Below are positions 34,637 to 43,769 of a stretch of DNA of 46,228 bases, in pieces. The position numbers and the translations under genes were made by a program. The DNA lies in assembly GCA_027486835.1 (NCBI GenBank), contig JAIXOJ010000119.1, forward strand, positions 1 to 46,228, written 5' to 3'. This DNA comes from Chitinophagaceae bacterium (GTDB lineage: Bacteria > Bacteroidota > Bacteroidia > Chitinophagales > Chitinophagaceae). The notes beneath the pieces are model-generated. The model had not been told where the DNA came from, ran no database searches, and saw nothing but the letters and a program-made list of their open reading frames with translations. Positions within the stretch are counted from its first letter, which is position 1; each line of letters opens with the position of its first letter.

Positions 34637-35734
34637 ATGGACAAAAAGTGGATAAATATTACTAGAAAGTGGGTCGATTGGCTTCCTTTTTTATCATTAT
34701 TGATTGCTTCACTTCTTATAAATCAACTTTCAAATTACCCCTACCTAGTAGAAAAATACTACTCAACAGGCATTTTTCCATGGATTGCAACCGCGCAAAG
34801 ATGGCTTTTTGGCTGGATGCCATTTAGTTTTGGTGACATAACTTACGTAGGTGTGCTGGGTATAGGATTGGTAAAAATTATTCAATGTTCCATTCGAAGT
34901 TTCCAGCAAAAAATTACAATTTCCAATTTGGTACATTCTCTTCGTTTTTTAGCCAACATTGCCTTATCTGTATATTTGATTTTTCACCTCTTTTGGGGAC
35001 TCAATTATACCCGATTAGGAATTGCGTATCAATTGGGTATTAGTCAACATACTTATTCGGCCAAAGAACTACATGAGCTTAATTGTGATTTGGTAGAAGC
35101 ACTTAATACCACAAGAATTAGTTTAGGCGATAGCCTTGTGATTTATCCTGATTTGAGGCAAACTTTTCGCCTATCATCAGAAGCGTATTTAATTTCTGAA
35201 AAGCAATTTCCATTTCTCAGGTATCGATATCCAGCAATAAAACCATCCTTATTAACTGAGGTTGTGAGCTATGCAGGCTATTCTGGTTACTATAATCCAT
35301 TTAGCGGTGAGGCACAGGTGAACACAGATTTACCTGCTTTTTTACAACCATTTGTTTGCGCTCATGAAATGGCGCATCAGCTTGGTTATGCTAGCGAAGG
35401 TGAGGCCAATTTTGTTGCTTATCTCACCGCTTTAAATGCTAAGGATTCATTTTTGCATTATTCTGCCCTTTTTGAATTATTCCTTTCTGCAAATGCTGCC
35501 TTGATGGAGATAGACTTTGATGCTGCCGTATTAAACAATCGATACCTACACAAATGGGTACGGCAAGACAAACGGATTTATCGTAACTTTTTGCTCGGGA
35601 AAAAAAATAAGCTGGAGCCAGTGATTAAATCTGCCTATGACCAATATTTAAAAGCGAACCAACAAGAAAGGGGTATTTTAAGTTATGATGAATGGATTGG
35701 TTGGGCAATTGCGTACCAAAAAAAATATGGATAG
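34637..35734 (+). CDS. DUF3810 membrane zinc-peptidase-like protein
   Basis: 365 aa. Three N-terminal membrane helices (about 15-30, 68-83, 104-121) are followed by a large domain with the zinc-metallopeptidase motif HEMAH (243-247) and the third-ligand candidate E256 in YASEGEANFVAYL. EVVSYAGYSGYYNPFSGEAQVN is a DUF3810 signature. The family is common in Bacteroidota and Firmicutes; its substrate is unknown. It overlaps the start of the tspO-like gene by 8 nt, so the two are probably translated in a coupled way. Confidence 0.9.
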   Translation: MDKKWINITRKWVDWLPFLSLLIASLLINQLSNYPYLVEKYYSTGIFPWIATAQRWLFGWMPFSFGDITYVGVLGIGLVKIIQCSIRSFQQKITISNLVHSLRFLANIALSVYLIFHLFWGLNYTRLGIAYQLGISQHTYSAKELHELNCDLVEALNTTRISLGDSLVIYPDLRQTFRLSSEAYLISEKQFPFLRYRYPAIKPSLLTEVVSYAGYSGYYNPFSGEAQVNTDLPAFLQPFVCAHEMAHQLGYASEGEANFVAYLTALNAKDSFLHYSALFELFLSANAALMEIDFDAAVLNNRYLHKWVRQDKRIYRNFLLGKKNKLEPVIKSAYDQYLKANQQERGILSYDEWIGWAIAYQKKYG

Positions 35735-36209
35735 CATGATAGAATGGAAAAAGTTATTGGTTTCGCTTGGATTGCCTCTGGCTATGGGTGGTATTGCAGG
35801 GTATTGCACAGCCACTGAAATTGGGGCATGGTATGCCGGATTGGCTAAGCCTTTTTTTAATCCCCCAAATGCTGTATTTGCCCCTGTGTGGACTGTACTT
35901 TATGTATTAATGGGATGTAGTTTGTATTTGGTTAGCCGTGGTTCATCTTCGACTGGAAAGAAATGGGCAATTGGCATTTTCATGGCACAACTAGTGGTGA
36001 ATCTTAGTTGGTCTTTTGTTTTTTTTAAGGCCCATGCAATAGGTTGGGCGCTTGTTGACATTGCGGTTATGTGGGTGTTGATTAATATAACCATCGGTAC
36101 TTTCAACCGCATCAATAAAGCCGCTGCTTGGTTGATGATTCCCTATTTGTTATGGGTAAGTTTTGCAGGAGTGCTTAATTATGCAATCTGGATTCTTAAT
36201 CCTGATTAA
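35727..36209 (+). CDS. TspO/MBR family membrane protein
   Basis: 160 aa from ATG 35727, which overlaps the upstream stop; ATG 35736 is an alternative that gives MIEWKKLLVSLG. Five membrane helices are visible. Signature elements: GLAKPFFNPPNAVFAPVWTVLYVLMG (start and loop), AQLVVNLSWSFVFF and AAWLMIPYLLWVSFAGVLNYAIW, which include the conserved Trp, Pro and Asn residues that line the porphyrin/cholesterol pocket. Bacterial TspO binds and degrades porphyrins; coupling to the DUF3810 gene is an operon feature without known meaning. Confidence 0.93.
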   Translation: MDSMIEWKKLLVSLGLPLAMGGIAGYCTATEIGAWYAGLAKPFFNPPNAVFAPVWTVLYVLMGCSLYLVSRGSSSTGKKWAIGIFMAQLVVNLSWSFVFFKAHAIGWALVDIAVMWVLINITIGTFNRINKAAAWLMIPYLLWVSFAGVLNYAIWILNPD

Positions 36210-36277
36210 CACCATTATTTAAAAAGCTGAATTTGAGGCCAAAACACACTTTTACTATAAAACATTTCAATTATTGT

Positions 36278-36310
36278 ATAGCCATGGGATTATCCTGTGG
36301 CTATTTTTTT
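36278..36310 (+). terminator. Terminator of the DUF3810-tspO operon
   Basis: ATAGCCA (36278-36284) pairs with TGGCTAT (36298-36304), with an inner GGAT/ATCC pair, followed by eight T. Confidence 0.85.
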
Positions 36311-36712
36311 TATTGCCAAGTCTAAAGTATTTCTATCCTTTCAGGGTTTTGCGGACGGCGTTTGCAGTCGTGCGGACGGCATTTATAGCCCCCGTCCCCT
36401 AAAGGGGTGTTGTGAATGGGATTGCATTTTATTTGTGTTCGGTGGATGTCTGAACTGTGATTTTCTTGATTTTCAGGATTTTATGATTTTCAAGATAGAT
36501 TGGGGTAATTGGGGGGCGGGAATCCAATTTTTATAACGCAAATGGAAGAATGTGGATTAGGGGGCAGGCCGTCTATACGCGGGTGATAAATGGGGTTTGG
36601 GCAGACTCATAGGTCAGCCCCTACGAGAATGATCAATAGGGTTTGGGCGGACACGCAGGTTATTCCCTACGAGAATGATTAACGGGGATTGGTCGGGCGC
36701 AAGGCACCGCCC
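36311..36712. other. Intergenic region with dispersed Bacteroidota-type repeats
   Basis: The gap between tspO and ispH is made of non-coding repeat fragments: GCGGACGGC words, CCCCTAAAGGGG palindrome (36398-36409), TTCTTGATTTTCAGGATTTT-like AT blocks, and the tandem array at 36587-36720. An open frame at 36297-36536 reads through these repeats and is not a gene. Confidence 0.65.
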
Positions 36713-36720
36713 CTACAGAT
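36587..36720. repeat. Three imperfect tandem copies of a 46-48-bp G-rich unit
   Basis: Copies begin near 36587, 36634 and 36681. Each has a GGGG(T/A)TTGG(G/T)CGG-type start and a CCCCTACGAGAATGATY-type end, with an internal hairpin (GGGCGCAAGGCACCGCCCC in the third). The last unit ends inside the ispH stop region. Confidence 0.75.
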
Positions 36721-37948
36721 TATCCTCTAATTCGGTTATGATTTGATCTAATAATGGCTCGGCACTAAATTGTATGGCGAGCTTTCTAATGACAGCTTCT
36801 ACGACTGCATCTGGACAACTGGCGCCACTGGTAATTAACAATTTTACGGGTTGCTTATTAGGTAGAAAATGAGCGGTGTGGTATTGCTCTTTGGTTTGCC
36901 AGTTGCAATGATGGATGCTTCCATCTTCCATTATTTTATCGGCGCTATCAATAAAATAGGTAGGCAATTTTTGCTCACATAGTTCTACTAAATGGGATGT
37001 ATTGCTGCTGTTGTATCCTCCAATTACTAAAGCGATATCGGCTTCTGTTGATAACATGCCAATTACGGCTGATTGATTGTCGTTGGTTGCATAACAAAGT
37101 GTGTCGCGCGTGTCTGCAAATCTTTGACTTACGGTTTGTTCCGTTAATTGATAATGGGTTATCATCACTTGCTTTAAATAATCTGAAATGGCTTGGGTGT
37201 CAGTAGCTAATTGAGTGGTTTGGTTAACTACACCAAAACGTTGAAGATCTGTTTCTACATTAAAACCTTGGGAATACCTTCCTTCAAATTCCGTGTAAAA
37301 TAATTCAGGTGATTTTTCGCCAGTAATGTATTTAGCAAGGGCTATTGTTTCCTCCATATCATTTACAATAACTGCTGGGCTGGTTGCTGCTGCATGGGAA
37401 AATGTGGCCCTGGTTTCTTCGTGTTTTGGTTTTCCATGAATGACAATACTGTAGCCTTTTTGCGCAATTTGTGCACTTCTATTCCAAACTTTTTCTACAA
37501 AAGGACAGGTGGTGTTGTATTTTTCTATGGTTATTCCTTTGTCAGTTAGTAATTTTTCGATAGCAAGAGTGGTACCAAATGCAGGTATTAACACAATATC
37601 GTCTTTGGATATGGAATCGAAGTTGATGAGTTGCTTACCATAAGTATCTTGGAGAAAACGGACGCCACGAGCTATTAAATCGGCATTTACTTGTGGATTG
37701 TGAATCATTTCACTAAGCAAAAAAATTCTTTTGTCGGGATTGGCATCAATGGTTCTAAATGCAATTTCAATGGCATTTTCTACTCCGTAACAAAAACCAA
37801 AATGCCTAGCCAGGTATATTTCTAAATCACCCAATGGTAAACGAGTAGGACTATCATCTTTTTTTAGCTTGTCTTGCTCTTTTCGTTTTGCCTTTAAAGC
37901 AGTAATAAAGGGACTACGATAGGTGTTGGGTATGCTAAATTGTTTCAT
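36713..37948 (-). CDS. ispH: 4-hydroxy-3-methylbut-2-enyl diphosphate reductase, long form
   Basis: 4Fe-4S enzyme making IPP and DMAPP in the last step of the MEP pathway. 411 aa, against about 316 in E. coli. The three cluster cysteines are C53 (ARHFGFCYGVENAIEIA), C148 (YNTTCPFVEKVWNRS) and C378 (TSGASCPDAVVEAV). HNPQVNADL, HGKPKHEETRATFSHA, QTTQLATDTQAI and SSNTSHLVELCE are all present. The N-terminal about 45 residues and the longer loops place it in the plant/cyanobacterial-like long class, common in Bacteroidetes. Divergent from bioB. Confidence 0.95.
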   Translation of the reverse strand: MKQFSIPNTYRSPFITALKAKRKEQDKLKKDDSPTRLPLGDLEIYLARHFGFCYGVENAIEIAFRTIDANPDKRIFLLSEMIHNPQVNADLIARGVRFLQDTYGKQLINFDSISKDDIVLIPAFGTTLAIEKLLTDKGITIEKYNTTCPFVEKVWNRSAQIAQKGYSIVIHGKPKHEETRATFSHAAATSPAVIVNDMEETIALAKYITGEKSPELFYTEFEGRYSQGFNVETDLQRFGVVNQTTQLATDTQAISDYLKQVMITHYQLTEQTVSQRFADTRDTLCYATNDNQSAVIGMLSTEADIALVIGGYNSSNTSHLVELCEQKLPTYFIDSADKIMEDGSIHHCNWQTKEQYHTAHFLPNKQPVKLLITSGASCPDAVVEAVIRKLAIQFSAEPLLDQIITELEDNL

Positions 37949-38218
37949 CTGTGCTAATTAAAAAGGTGACGAAGATAGGCATCGACAAAGCGATCGAATT
38001 TAAACAACGCATAGTTTTCGTTACTTGTTCAGTAATGCAGCCTCAGTTTGTTTGTATTTATGCCCCAATTATTTTGCGTTAGACAGGTTTATTTGACTTG
38101 CAATTTCATGCTTAATTTCTGTATCCATTTGATTAACCATGAAATTGGGAAAAACGTTTTATCCCTGTACTTCAAAAGACCATACGCCTATATTTGTTTG
38201 ACTTTAAATGAAATTAGA

Positions 38219-39226
38219 ATGATTGATAACGACGTTAGAAACGATTGGCGCCTTGAAGAAATAAAAGAAATATACAATAGCCCTCTCCTTGAGTTGGTAT
38301 TTAAAGCTGCAAGTTTACACAGAGTATATAACGACACCGCTGAGGTGCAAGTATGTACACTTTTGAGTATTAAAACTGGAGGATGTAGTGAGGATTGCGC
38401 TTATTGTCCACAAGCGGCTCGTTATTCTACTGGTGTGGATGTACAGGCTTTGATGAAAAAAGACGACGTGTTGAGCTATGCACAAAAAGCAAAAGATGCG
38501 GGTAGTACCCGATTTTGCATGGGGGCTGCTTGGAGGGAAGTTCGTGATAACCGAGATTTTGACCGCGTACTTGACATGGTGAAAGGCGTGAATGAAATGG
38601 GGATGGAAGTATGCTGCACATTGGGCATGTTGACGGAATATCAAGCACAAAAACTGGCTGATGCAGGCTTATATGCTTACAATCACAACTTGGACACGAG
38701 CAAAGAACATTACAGCGAAATTATTACCACTCGTACTTATGAAGACCGTATAGAAACACTTGAAAATGTACGTAAAGCGGGCGTTTCAGTTTGTTGTGGG
38801 GGCATTATTGGATTGGGCGAGACACATGATGACCGCATCAAAATGCTTTTTACACTTGCTACAATGCCTACTCATCCAGAAAGTGTACCTATTAATGCGT
38901 TAGTGCCGATTAAAGGAACGCCGTTAGCTGCAAACGAAAAAGTAGATGTTTGGGATATGATACGAATGATAGCCACCGCTAGAGTGCTAATGCCCAAAAC
39001 AATGGTCAGATTGAGTGCTGGACGTACTGATATGAGTATATCGGAGCAAGCACTTTGCTTTTTAGCAGGTGCCAATTCCATTTTTGCTGGCGATAAGTTG
39101 TTAACCACACCCAATCCAAGTTTTGATGAAGACAATGCCATGTTTCAATTACTTGGATTAAGTCCAAGAAAAGCATTTAAGGAAGAGAAGACTTATTTGC
39201 ATGAAATTGTACCTACTTTAAATTAA
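38219..39226 (+). CDS. bioB: Biotin synthase
   Basis: Radical SAM enzyme inserting sulfur into dethiobiotin. 335 aa from ATG 38219; the 57 upstream codons of the open frame do not resemble BioB and are rejected. The SAM-cluster motif is C56-x3-C60-x2-C63 in [16 protein letters not shown]. The second 2Fe-2S site has its expected residues ([28 protein letters not shown], and the Arg in [10 protein letters not shown]). [11 protein letters not shown] and [11 protein letters not shown] are BioB signatures. No other biotin gene adjoins. Confidence 0.97.
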   Translation: MIDNDVRNDWRLEEIKEIYNSPLLELVFKAASLHRVYNDTAEVQVCTLLSIKTGGCSEDCAYCPQAARYSTGVDVQALMKKDDVLSYAQKAKDAGSTRFCMGAAWREVRDNRDFDRVLDMVKGVNEMGMEVCCTLGMLTEYQAQKLADAGLYAYNHNLDTSKEHYSEIITTRTYEDRIETLENVRKAGVSVCCGGIIGLGETHDDRIKMLFTLATMPTHPESVPINALVPIKGTPLAANEKVDVWDMIRMIATARVLMPKTMVRLSAGRTDMSISEQALCFLAGANSIFAGDKLLTTPNPSFDEDNAMFQLLGLSPRKAFKEEKTYLHEIVPTLN

Positions 39227-39293
39227 AGATTGGTATCTAAAAACGGCATCAGAATTATAAATGAAAGCTCTTATTTCGATATAACTATAAAAT

Positions 39294-39326
39294 AAAAAAG
39301 CCACTACATTATTTAGTGGCTTTTTT
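39294..39326. terminator. Terminator downstream of bioB
   Basis: GCCACTA (39300-39306) pairs with TAGTGGC (39314-39320), flanked by six A and six T, so it could act in both directions. Confidence 0.88.
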
Positions 39327-39367
39327 ATTTTGACGAAGCATTTATCACTCACTGTAACAACATTTTT

Positions 39368-39787
39368 ATGAAAGCTCGATTGATTTATTTGGCCTTGTTT
39401 ATTTTCTGTACTTGGCTTGCTTTGGCGACTAGGAGCCATAGAAGTTGGTTTCCGCATTTGGTGGTGGTGTATGGTGGTGATATTATTTGGTCGGGGATGT
39501 TTGTGTTTTTTTTAAGGATGCTATTACTCAAAACACCACTTTGGAAACTAACCTTGTTTAATTATATATTGGGTGTATTGGATGAATGTTCACAACTGAA
39601 CAATAGTAGCTTGATGGTGGCCATTCGATCCACTTATTTTGGTCGATTAATGTTTGGGGTTGGTTTTCTTTGGAGCGATTTAGTATGCTATGCCATTGGT
39701 TCGCTTCTTGGTTGGGGGATTGCTGCTCTCATCGACCATTATTTTTTTCAACAAACTTTTAAAGCAGCGGGAGAAGCTAGTTTATAA
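39368..39787 (+). CDS. DUF2809 family membrane protein
   Basis: 139 aa, four predicted membrane helices (about 4-20, 38-50, 56-70, 103-122). Family pattern: YGGDIIWSGMFVFFLRML, LGVLDECSQLNNSSL and GVGFLWSDLVCYAIGSLLGW, with the conserved acid-containing loops (GGD, DECSQ, WSDL). DUF2809 proteins are small integral membrane proteins of unknown function. It has its own 5' region after the bioB terminator. Confidence 0.87.
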   Translation: MKARLIYLALFIFCTWLALATRSHRSWFPHLVVVYGGDIIWSGMFVFFLRMLLLKTPLWKLTLFNYILGVLDECSQLNNSSLMVAIRSTYFGRLMFGVGFLWSDLVCYAIGSLLGWGIAALIDHYFFQQTFKAAGEASL

Positions 39788-39970
39788 TGATTAGGAACAA
39801 TCACAATTGAAAGTCCAAGATAGAATACCATATCAACTGTGTTCAATAAGTTTACCTGATATTTTCTAACACAAAAGCAATGAGAATGCACTCCATCTAA
39901 AATGCGTGCATCTGGTTCATTATATTTACCACTTTGATACTTGTTAACCTACAACCCCCTTAACTTATTT

Positions 39971-42502
39971 ATGGTAAGAATTTCTACACTGCTGCTTTTT
40001 CTTCTATTGGGTTCATGGGCTTGGGGTCAATCTTTGTTGTTAAACAACCATTGGCAATTTAGAAAAGTAGGCGACACAGCTCAATGGCTCGACGCTACCG
40101 TTCCAGGTACTATTCATACTGATTTGCTAGATCAGAAAAAAATTACCGATCCATTTTATAGGGATAATGAACATAAGCTTGACTGGATAGACGCAACAGA
40201 CTGGGAATACCAAACCACTTTTGAGGCAGATGGTGCCACATTGAAAAAGCATCATATTGAACTCGTATTTGAAGGTTTGGATACTTACGCTGATGTTTAT
40301 TTAAACGGACATAAATTGGTGGAAGCCGATAACATGTTTAGAACATGGAAAATGGACGTAAAACCTTGGCTGCAAGCAAAAAACAAACTGTATATCTATT
40401 TTCATTCAGCTCACAACCGAGTGAAAACATTGGCGAGTAAAGACGCACCTTTTACCTGGCCAACTATTGATTATCCAAGAATGTATGTACGAAAAGCGCA
40501 GTACAGTTTTGGATGGGATTGGGGGCCAAAGTTTACCACCTGTGGTATCTGGAAAAATGTATTGCTCCAAACGTGGAATGACTTTCAGGTAAACGATGTT
40601 CATTTTGAAATTTTGACCTTAAACAATAAGCAAGCAACCGTAAAAGCCCATTATCAAATTGAAGCAAATGACAGCATGAACGTAACTATTGGGTTGCAAG
40701 AAAAAACTAGTACTAAGCCCTCCTTTGCTAGCAGAATGACTTTTGCACTACAAAAAGGTAGTAATGTGGTATCCATTCCGTTTACGATTAATAATCCCCA
40801 AAAATGGTGGACGTACCAATTGGGTAAACCGTATTTATATGCCACTGTATCATCAATCGCCAATGCCAATGGCATTGTGGAAGATTCGTGTGTACTGGAG
40901 AAAAAATTGGGTTTGCGTACGATTGAATTGGTCCAAGAAAAGGATGAAGTGGGGCAGAGTTTTTATTTTAAGCTTAATGGGGAGGCTGTTTATATGAAAG
41001 GTGCTGATTTTATTCCTTGCGATGCCTTTTTACCCAGCATTAAACCAGTAGTGTATCAACAACAAGTAAACAATGCTATACAAACCAACATGAATATGCT
41101 GCGCGTTTGGGGTGGGGGTATTTACGAAAGCGATTTACTGTATAACCTCTGCGATTCCGCAGGCATACTTATTTGGCAGGATTGCATGTTTGCATGTGCA
41201 ATGTATCCTGATGATGAGGCTTTTTTGAAAAATGTGTCTGCTGAATTGGCGGATAATGTGACCAGATTGCGGAATCATCCGAGTTTGGCTATTTGGTGCG
41301 GCAACAATGAGGTTGATGAAGGCTGGAACAACTGGGGCTGGAAACAAAAATTTGCGGAGTCACCTGCTGATGAAGCTAGAATTACTGCTGCTTACAAGAA
41401 ACTATTTCTAGAAACAATCCCAACCACCATAGCACAATACGACAAAAGCCGCCCTTACCATCCTTCCTCTCCCCTATTTGGATGGACAAGGCCAGAAAGC
41501 GTTACCCACGGCGATCAACACTATTGGGGTATGTGGGGTTATGAGAGAGAGGCAGAAATATTTCACGAGAAAACGGGGCGTTTTATCAGTGAATATGGCA
41601 TGCAGTCAATGCCGCAACTATCCACATTGCAACAGGTAGCACTTCCGGAAGACATGGACACGGCTTCTGAAGCAATGCGTAATCACCAAAAACATCCCAA
41701 AGGGTTTCCATTGCTACAATCGTACATAAAGCAATATTTACCTAAGCCCAATAATTTCATCGATTATATTTATGCAACTCAATGTGTGCAACATTATGCA
41801 TTGAGTACCTCTATACATATCCACAGAAGCAAAATGCCTACCAATATGGGCACACTTTATTGGCAATTGAACGACTGTTGGCCTGTGGCGAGTTGGGCTA
41901 CTGTAGATTACGCTAACAATTGGAAGGGTGCCATGTATGCCGTGAAAGATGCTTATGCCGACTTAATTATTACCATCGATTCATCCGACGCTAAAAACTG
42001 GACGCTGAACATTACCAATGATTTATTAACGAGCTACCCGGGTACTTTGCTGTTTACACTGCATGATTTTTCAGGAAAAGAAATTGATCGGATTCAATTG
42101 AAACTTACCGCTACTAAACAAACCAATACCATCATTGATTTGGGCAATTGGATGCGTAAACGAACCGAAACAAATGGATTGTATGCAAAGGCAGAATTTA
42201 CCAGTGATAAAAAAATATTGGCGAGCCAAGTGTTTAATTTTTGCAAGCCTAAACAACTCAAATTGTCACAGCCGTATTTGCAGATTCAACCAATTACTGC
42301 CACTAGTTTTTATGTAACGAGCAATGTGTATGCGAAATATGTGCAGCTATCGATGCCTACCAACCCGACGGTGCATTTTAGCGATAATTACTTCGACGTT
42401 TTGCCCAATGAACGCAAACGCATTACCATTACATCAGCAAAAACCACTGATATTTTTAGCAATAAAGTGGAAATGAAGTCGTTGGCTGATTTGATGAAAT
42501 AA
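39971..42502 (+). CDS. Secreted GH2 beta-mannosidase
   Basis: 843 aa from ATG 39971, which starts a signal peptide (MVRISTLLLFLLLGSWAWGQ); the frame upstream to 39941 is rejected. The N-terminal beta-sandwich has HWQFRKVGDTAQWLDATVPG and VFEGLDTYADVYLNG. The catalytic barrel shows the acid/base Glu in AIWCGNNEVDEGW (E447) and the nucleophile Glu in FISEYGMQSMPQ (E541). NMLRVWGGGIYESD, QDCMFACAMYP and GTLYWQLNDCWPVASWATVDY are beta-mannosidase rather than beta-galactosidase signatures. It releases terminal mannose from mannans or N-glycans, probably in the periplasm. No SusC/SusD pair or other polysaccharide gene adjoins. Confidence 0.92.
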   Translation: MVRISTLLLFLLLGSWAWGQSLLLNNHWQFRKVGDTAQWLDATVPGTIHTDLLDQKKITDPFYRDNEHKLDWIDATDWEYQTTFEADGATLKKHHIELVFEGLDTYADVYLNGHKLVEADNMFRTWKMDVKPWLQAKNKLYIYFHSAHNRVKTLASKDAPFTWPTIDYPRMYVRKAQYSFGWDWGPKFTTCGIWKNVLLQTWNDFQVNDVHFEILTLNNKQATVKAHYQIEANDSMNVTIGLQEKTSTKPSFASRMTFALQKGSNVVSIPFTINNPQKWWTYQLGKPYLYATVSSIANANGIVEDSCVLEKKLGLRTIELVQEKDEVGQSFYFKLNGEAVYMKGADFIPCDAFLPSIKPVVYQQQVNNAIQTNMNMLRVWGGGIYESDLLYNLCDSAGILIWQDCMFACAMYPDDEAFLKNVSAELADNVTRLRNHPSLAIWCGNNEVDEGWNNWGWKQKFAESPADEARITAAYKKLFLETIPTTIAQYDKSRPYHPSSPLFGWTRPESVTHGDQHYWGMWGYEREAEIFHEKTGRFISEYGMQSMPQLSTLQQVALPEDMDTASEAMRNHQKHPKGFPLLQSYIKQYLPKPNNFIDYIYATQCVQHYALSTSIHIHRSKMPTNMGTLYWQLNDCWPVASWATVDYANNWKGAMYAVKDAYADLIITIDSSDAKNWTLNITNDLLTSYPGTLLFTLHDFSGKEIDRIQLKLTATKQTNTIIDLGNWMRKRTETNGLYAKAEFTSDKKILASQVFNFCKPKQLKLSQPYLQIQPITATSFYVTSNVYAKYVQLSMPTNPTVHFSDNYFDVLPNERKRITITSAKTTDIFSNKVEMKSLADLMK

Positions 42503-42707
42503 AAATTGGATTTTGTCTTTACTCCTATTAGCCGACAATACTTTTTTCCACTAATCTAGTTATTTCGGACCTCACCTTTAGACTTGATTTACTTGTTTTT
42601 AAGAGTGCATAACATTTTTTTGCCCTTAGGATTAGGAAAAATGCAATCATAGTTATCTGTTTAGAAGATTTGCACTAGAAAATTACGCACAGCAGACCTT
42701 GTAACTT

Positions 42708-43002
42708 TTAAAACCAAAATGGTTTTCTGTGCAAGTGAAAAATGGAAATAATCACAACTTTCTCATTTGGCTCATCAATAAAATAATGTATTGCATAAGG
42801 AAATCGAGAACATGAAATTGTTCTAATTTCATCGTACTTAACAGATCCTATGAATGGGATTTCGTTTTAAATCCGCTACACTTAAACTTATGTCAGCAAC
42901 TAACCTTTTTCCTAGTCCGTTTTGTTGTTTAATTTACCAATTTTTTGCTTCTTTCATGTCATTTAATGCATCAATTAGGAATATGATGTTAAATGTTTTC
43001 AT
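42708..43002 (-). pseudogene. ParE/RelE-family toxin, broken by a stop and a frameshift
   Basis: Read on the minus strand from ATG 43002: MKTFNIIFLIDALNDMKEAKNW, then a TAA where the family has Tyr (W-Y), then IKQQNGLGKRLVADISLSVA and DLKRNP in the same frame. After a one-base frameshift near 42855 the frame continues FIGSVKYDEIRTISCSRFPY, AIHYFIDEPNEKVVIISIFH and LHRKPFWF to a stop at 42708. Joined, this is about 98 residues and covers the whole ParE fold, including the typical RFPYAIHY strand and the FH-x2-RKP C terminus. The start overlaps the antitoxin gene by 14 nt, as in intact operons. The toxin is inactive unless the stop and shift are sequencing errors. Upstream, 42503-42707 holds no gene. 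Confidence 0.82.
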
Positions 43003-43213
43003 CTTGTTCTTCTATTTCTTTAAAAAATGCATCCTCTTCTATCCCTTTTGATGGGTGTCTGTTGTATGCTGCCAACCTTTTTAAGGATTCTTCTTGTTGC
43101 CATTTTGGTATTGGAGATTCCAAAATTTCGATAGCATCCATCAGCTTTAGATCTTCAATTATGGCTGCTGCGTATTCTTTTTTTATTTCTATTTGATAAA
43201 TGTTGGTATGCAT
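42989..43213 (-). CDS. Antitoxin-like protein paired with the broken ParE toxin
   Basis: 74 aa from ATG 43213 (MHTNIYQIEIKKEYAAAIIE); an upstream start at 43243 adds ten unlikely residues. It contains a helical N-terminal half and the charged tail ESPIPKWQQEESLKRLAAYN then HPSKGIEEDAFFKEIEEQDE, a pattern seen in small addiction-module antitoxins preceding ParE-type toxins. The overlap with the toxin start supports the pairing. DNA-binding could not be shown from sequence. It remains intact although the toxin is broken, as expected if the antitoxin outlives the toxin. Confidence 0.65.
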   Translation of the reverse strand: MHTNIYQIEIKKEYAAAIIEDLKLMDAIEILESPIPKWQQEESLKRLAAYNRHPSKGIEEDAFFKEIEEQDENI

Positions 43214-43603
43214 ACCTTTTTTTTTGTTCAAATCTACAAACAATCATTTAATGAAAGCGAAGTCGCTAAAGAAAGAACGGTGACCACCAATTTTCAATCG
43301 ACCTTAAAAATCTTTTCAACTCTAAATTAAAACATCATCATTCTTTACTCACTAGTTGTATTTGCTTAATAGCGTTGCTAATCTTGGGTTTTGTTGGTTG
43401 ATCAAAGGTTTAGGAAATCCAATGAATCTGATTAAAACATATTGCCTGTTGGGAGTATTAAAAAAGGTGGCTTTTGTTTCTTACTTAAATAACCTATGCG
43501 AAATTACCACCTCGGCGTTCCGCCACCCCTCAAGAGGGGAATTGTCCACCTAGTATTTAGAAAGCGACTTTTTTCTAAGAAGTTGTTCAATAGGGAAACG
43601 GTT
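43214..43603. other. Gene-free gap with small repeats
   Basis: AT-rich. A CCACCCCTCAAGAGGGGAA palindrome (about 43524-43542) of a type common in Bacteroidota intergenic DNA is the only structure seen. The frame 43356-43553 is not a gene. Confidence 0.5.
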
Positions 43604-43627
43604 GGACGTAGTTAGGAAACTATGTCC
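43604..43627. repeat. Dispersed hairpin repeat copy within the small partner ORF
   Basis: GGACGTAGTT (43604-43613) pairs with AACTATGTCC (43618-43627), one G-U pair. It is the same family as 594-624 and 43941-43972. Its right arm supplies the last codons and stop of the ORF at 43620-43769. Confidence 0.75.
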
Positions 43628-43769
43628 AGCGGGTAAGAAGTGTTTTTTTCTTCTTTAGATGCTCAACAATTTGTTCAGATCTTCCTTTCAATCCGTTGCT
43701 AATCTTATCCCTTATTGTCCGTAATTCTACTAGAACTGATTGCTCCTTTTTGATTTCATTAGTCTTCAT
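43620..43769 (-). CDS. Small partner ORF of a PIN-type toxin pair, 3' end altered by a hairpin repeat
   Basis: 49 aa from ATG 43769: MKTNEIKKEQSVLVELRTIR then DKISNGLKGRSEQIVEHLKK. The LRTIRDKIS motif is that of short proteins encoded directly after PIN-like toxins in many bacteria (ELRxIRDxIS). It overlaps the PIN remnant by 11 nt. Its last residues (TRWT) and stop codon come from the dispersed hairpin repeat, so the original C terminus was probably lost. It is likely non-functional without the toxin. Confidence 0.5.
   Translation of the reverse strand: MKTNEIKKEQSVLVELRTIRDKISNGLKGRSEQIVEHLKKKKTLLTRWT

Noticed and set aside
36297-36536. 79-codon frame downstream of tspO
   Set aside because: It begins within the terminator and reads through GCGGACGGC and AT repeat blocks; composition is that of intergenic repeats.
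38048-38218. N-terminal extension of bioB
   Set aside because: The 57 extra codons do not resemble BioB, and ATG 38219 gives the family-typical length.
43356-43553. 65-codon frame with SAFRHPSRGELST end
   Set aside because: The end is translated from a CCACCCCTCAAGAGGGG intergenic palindrome; no family match.
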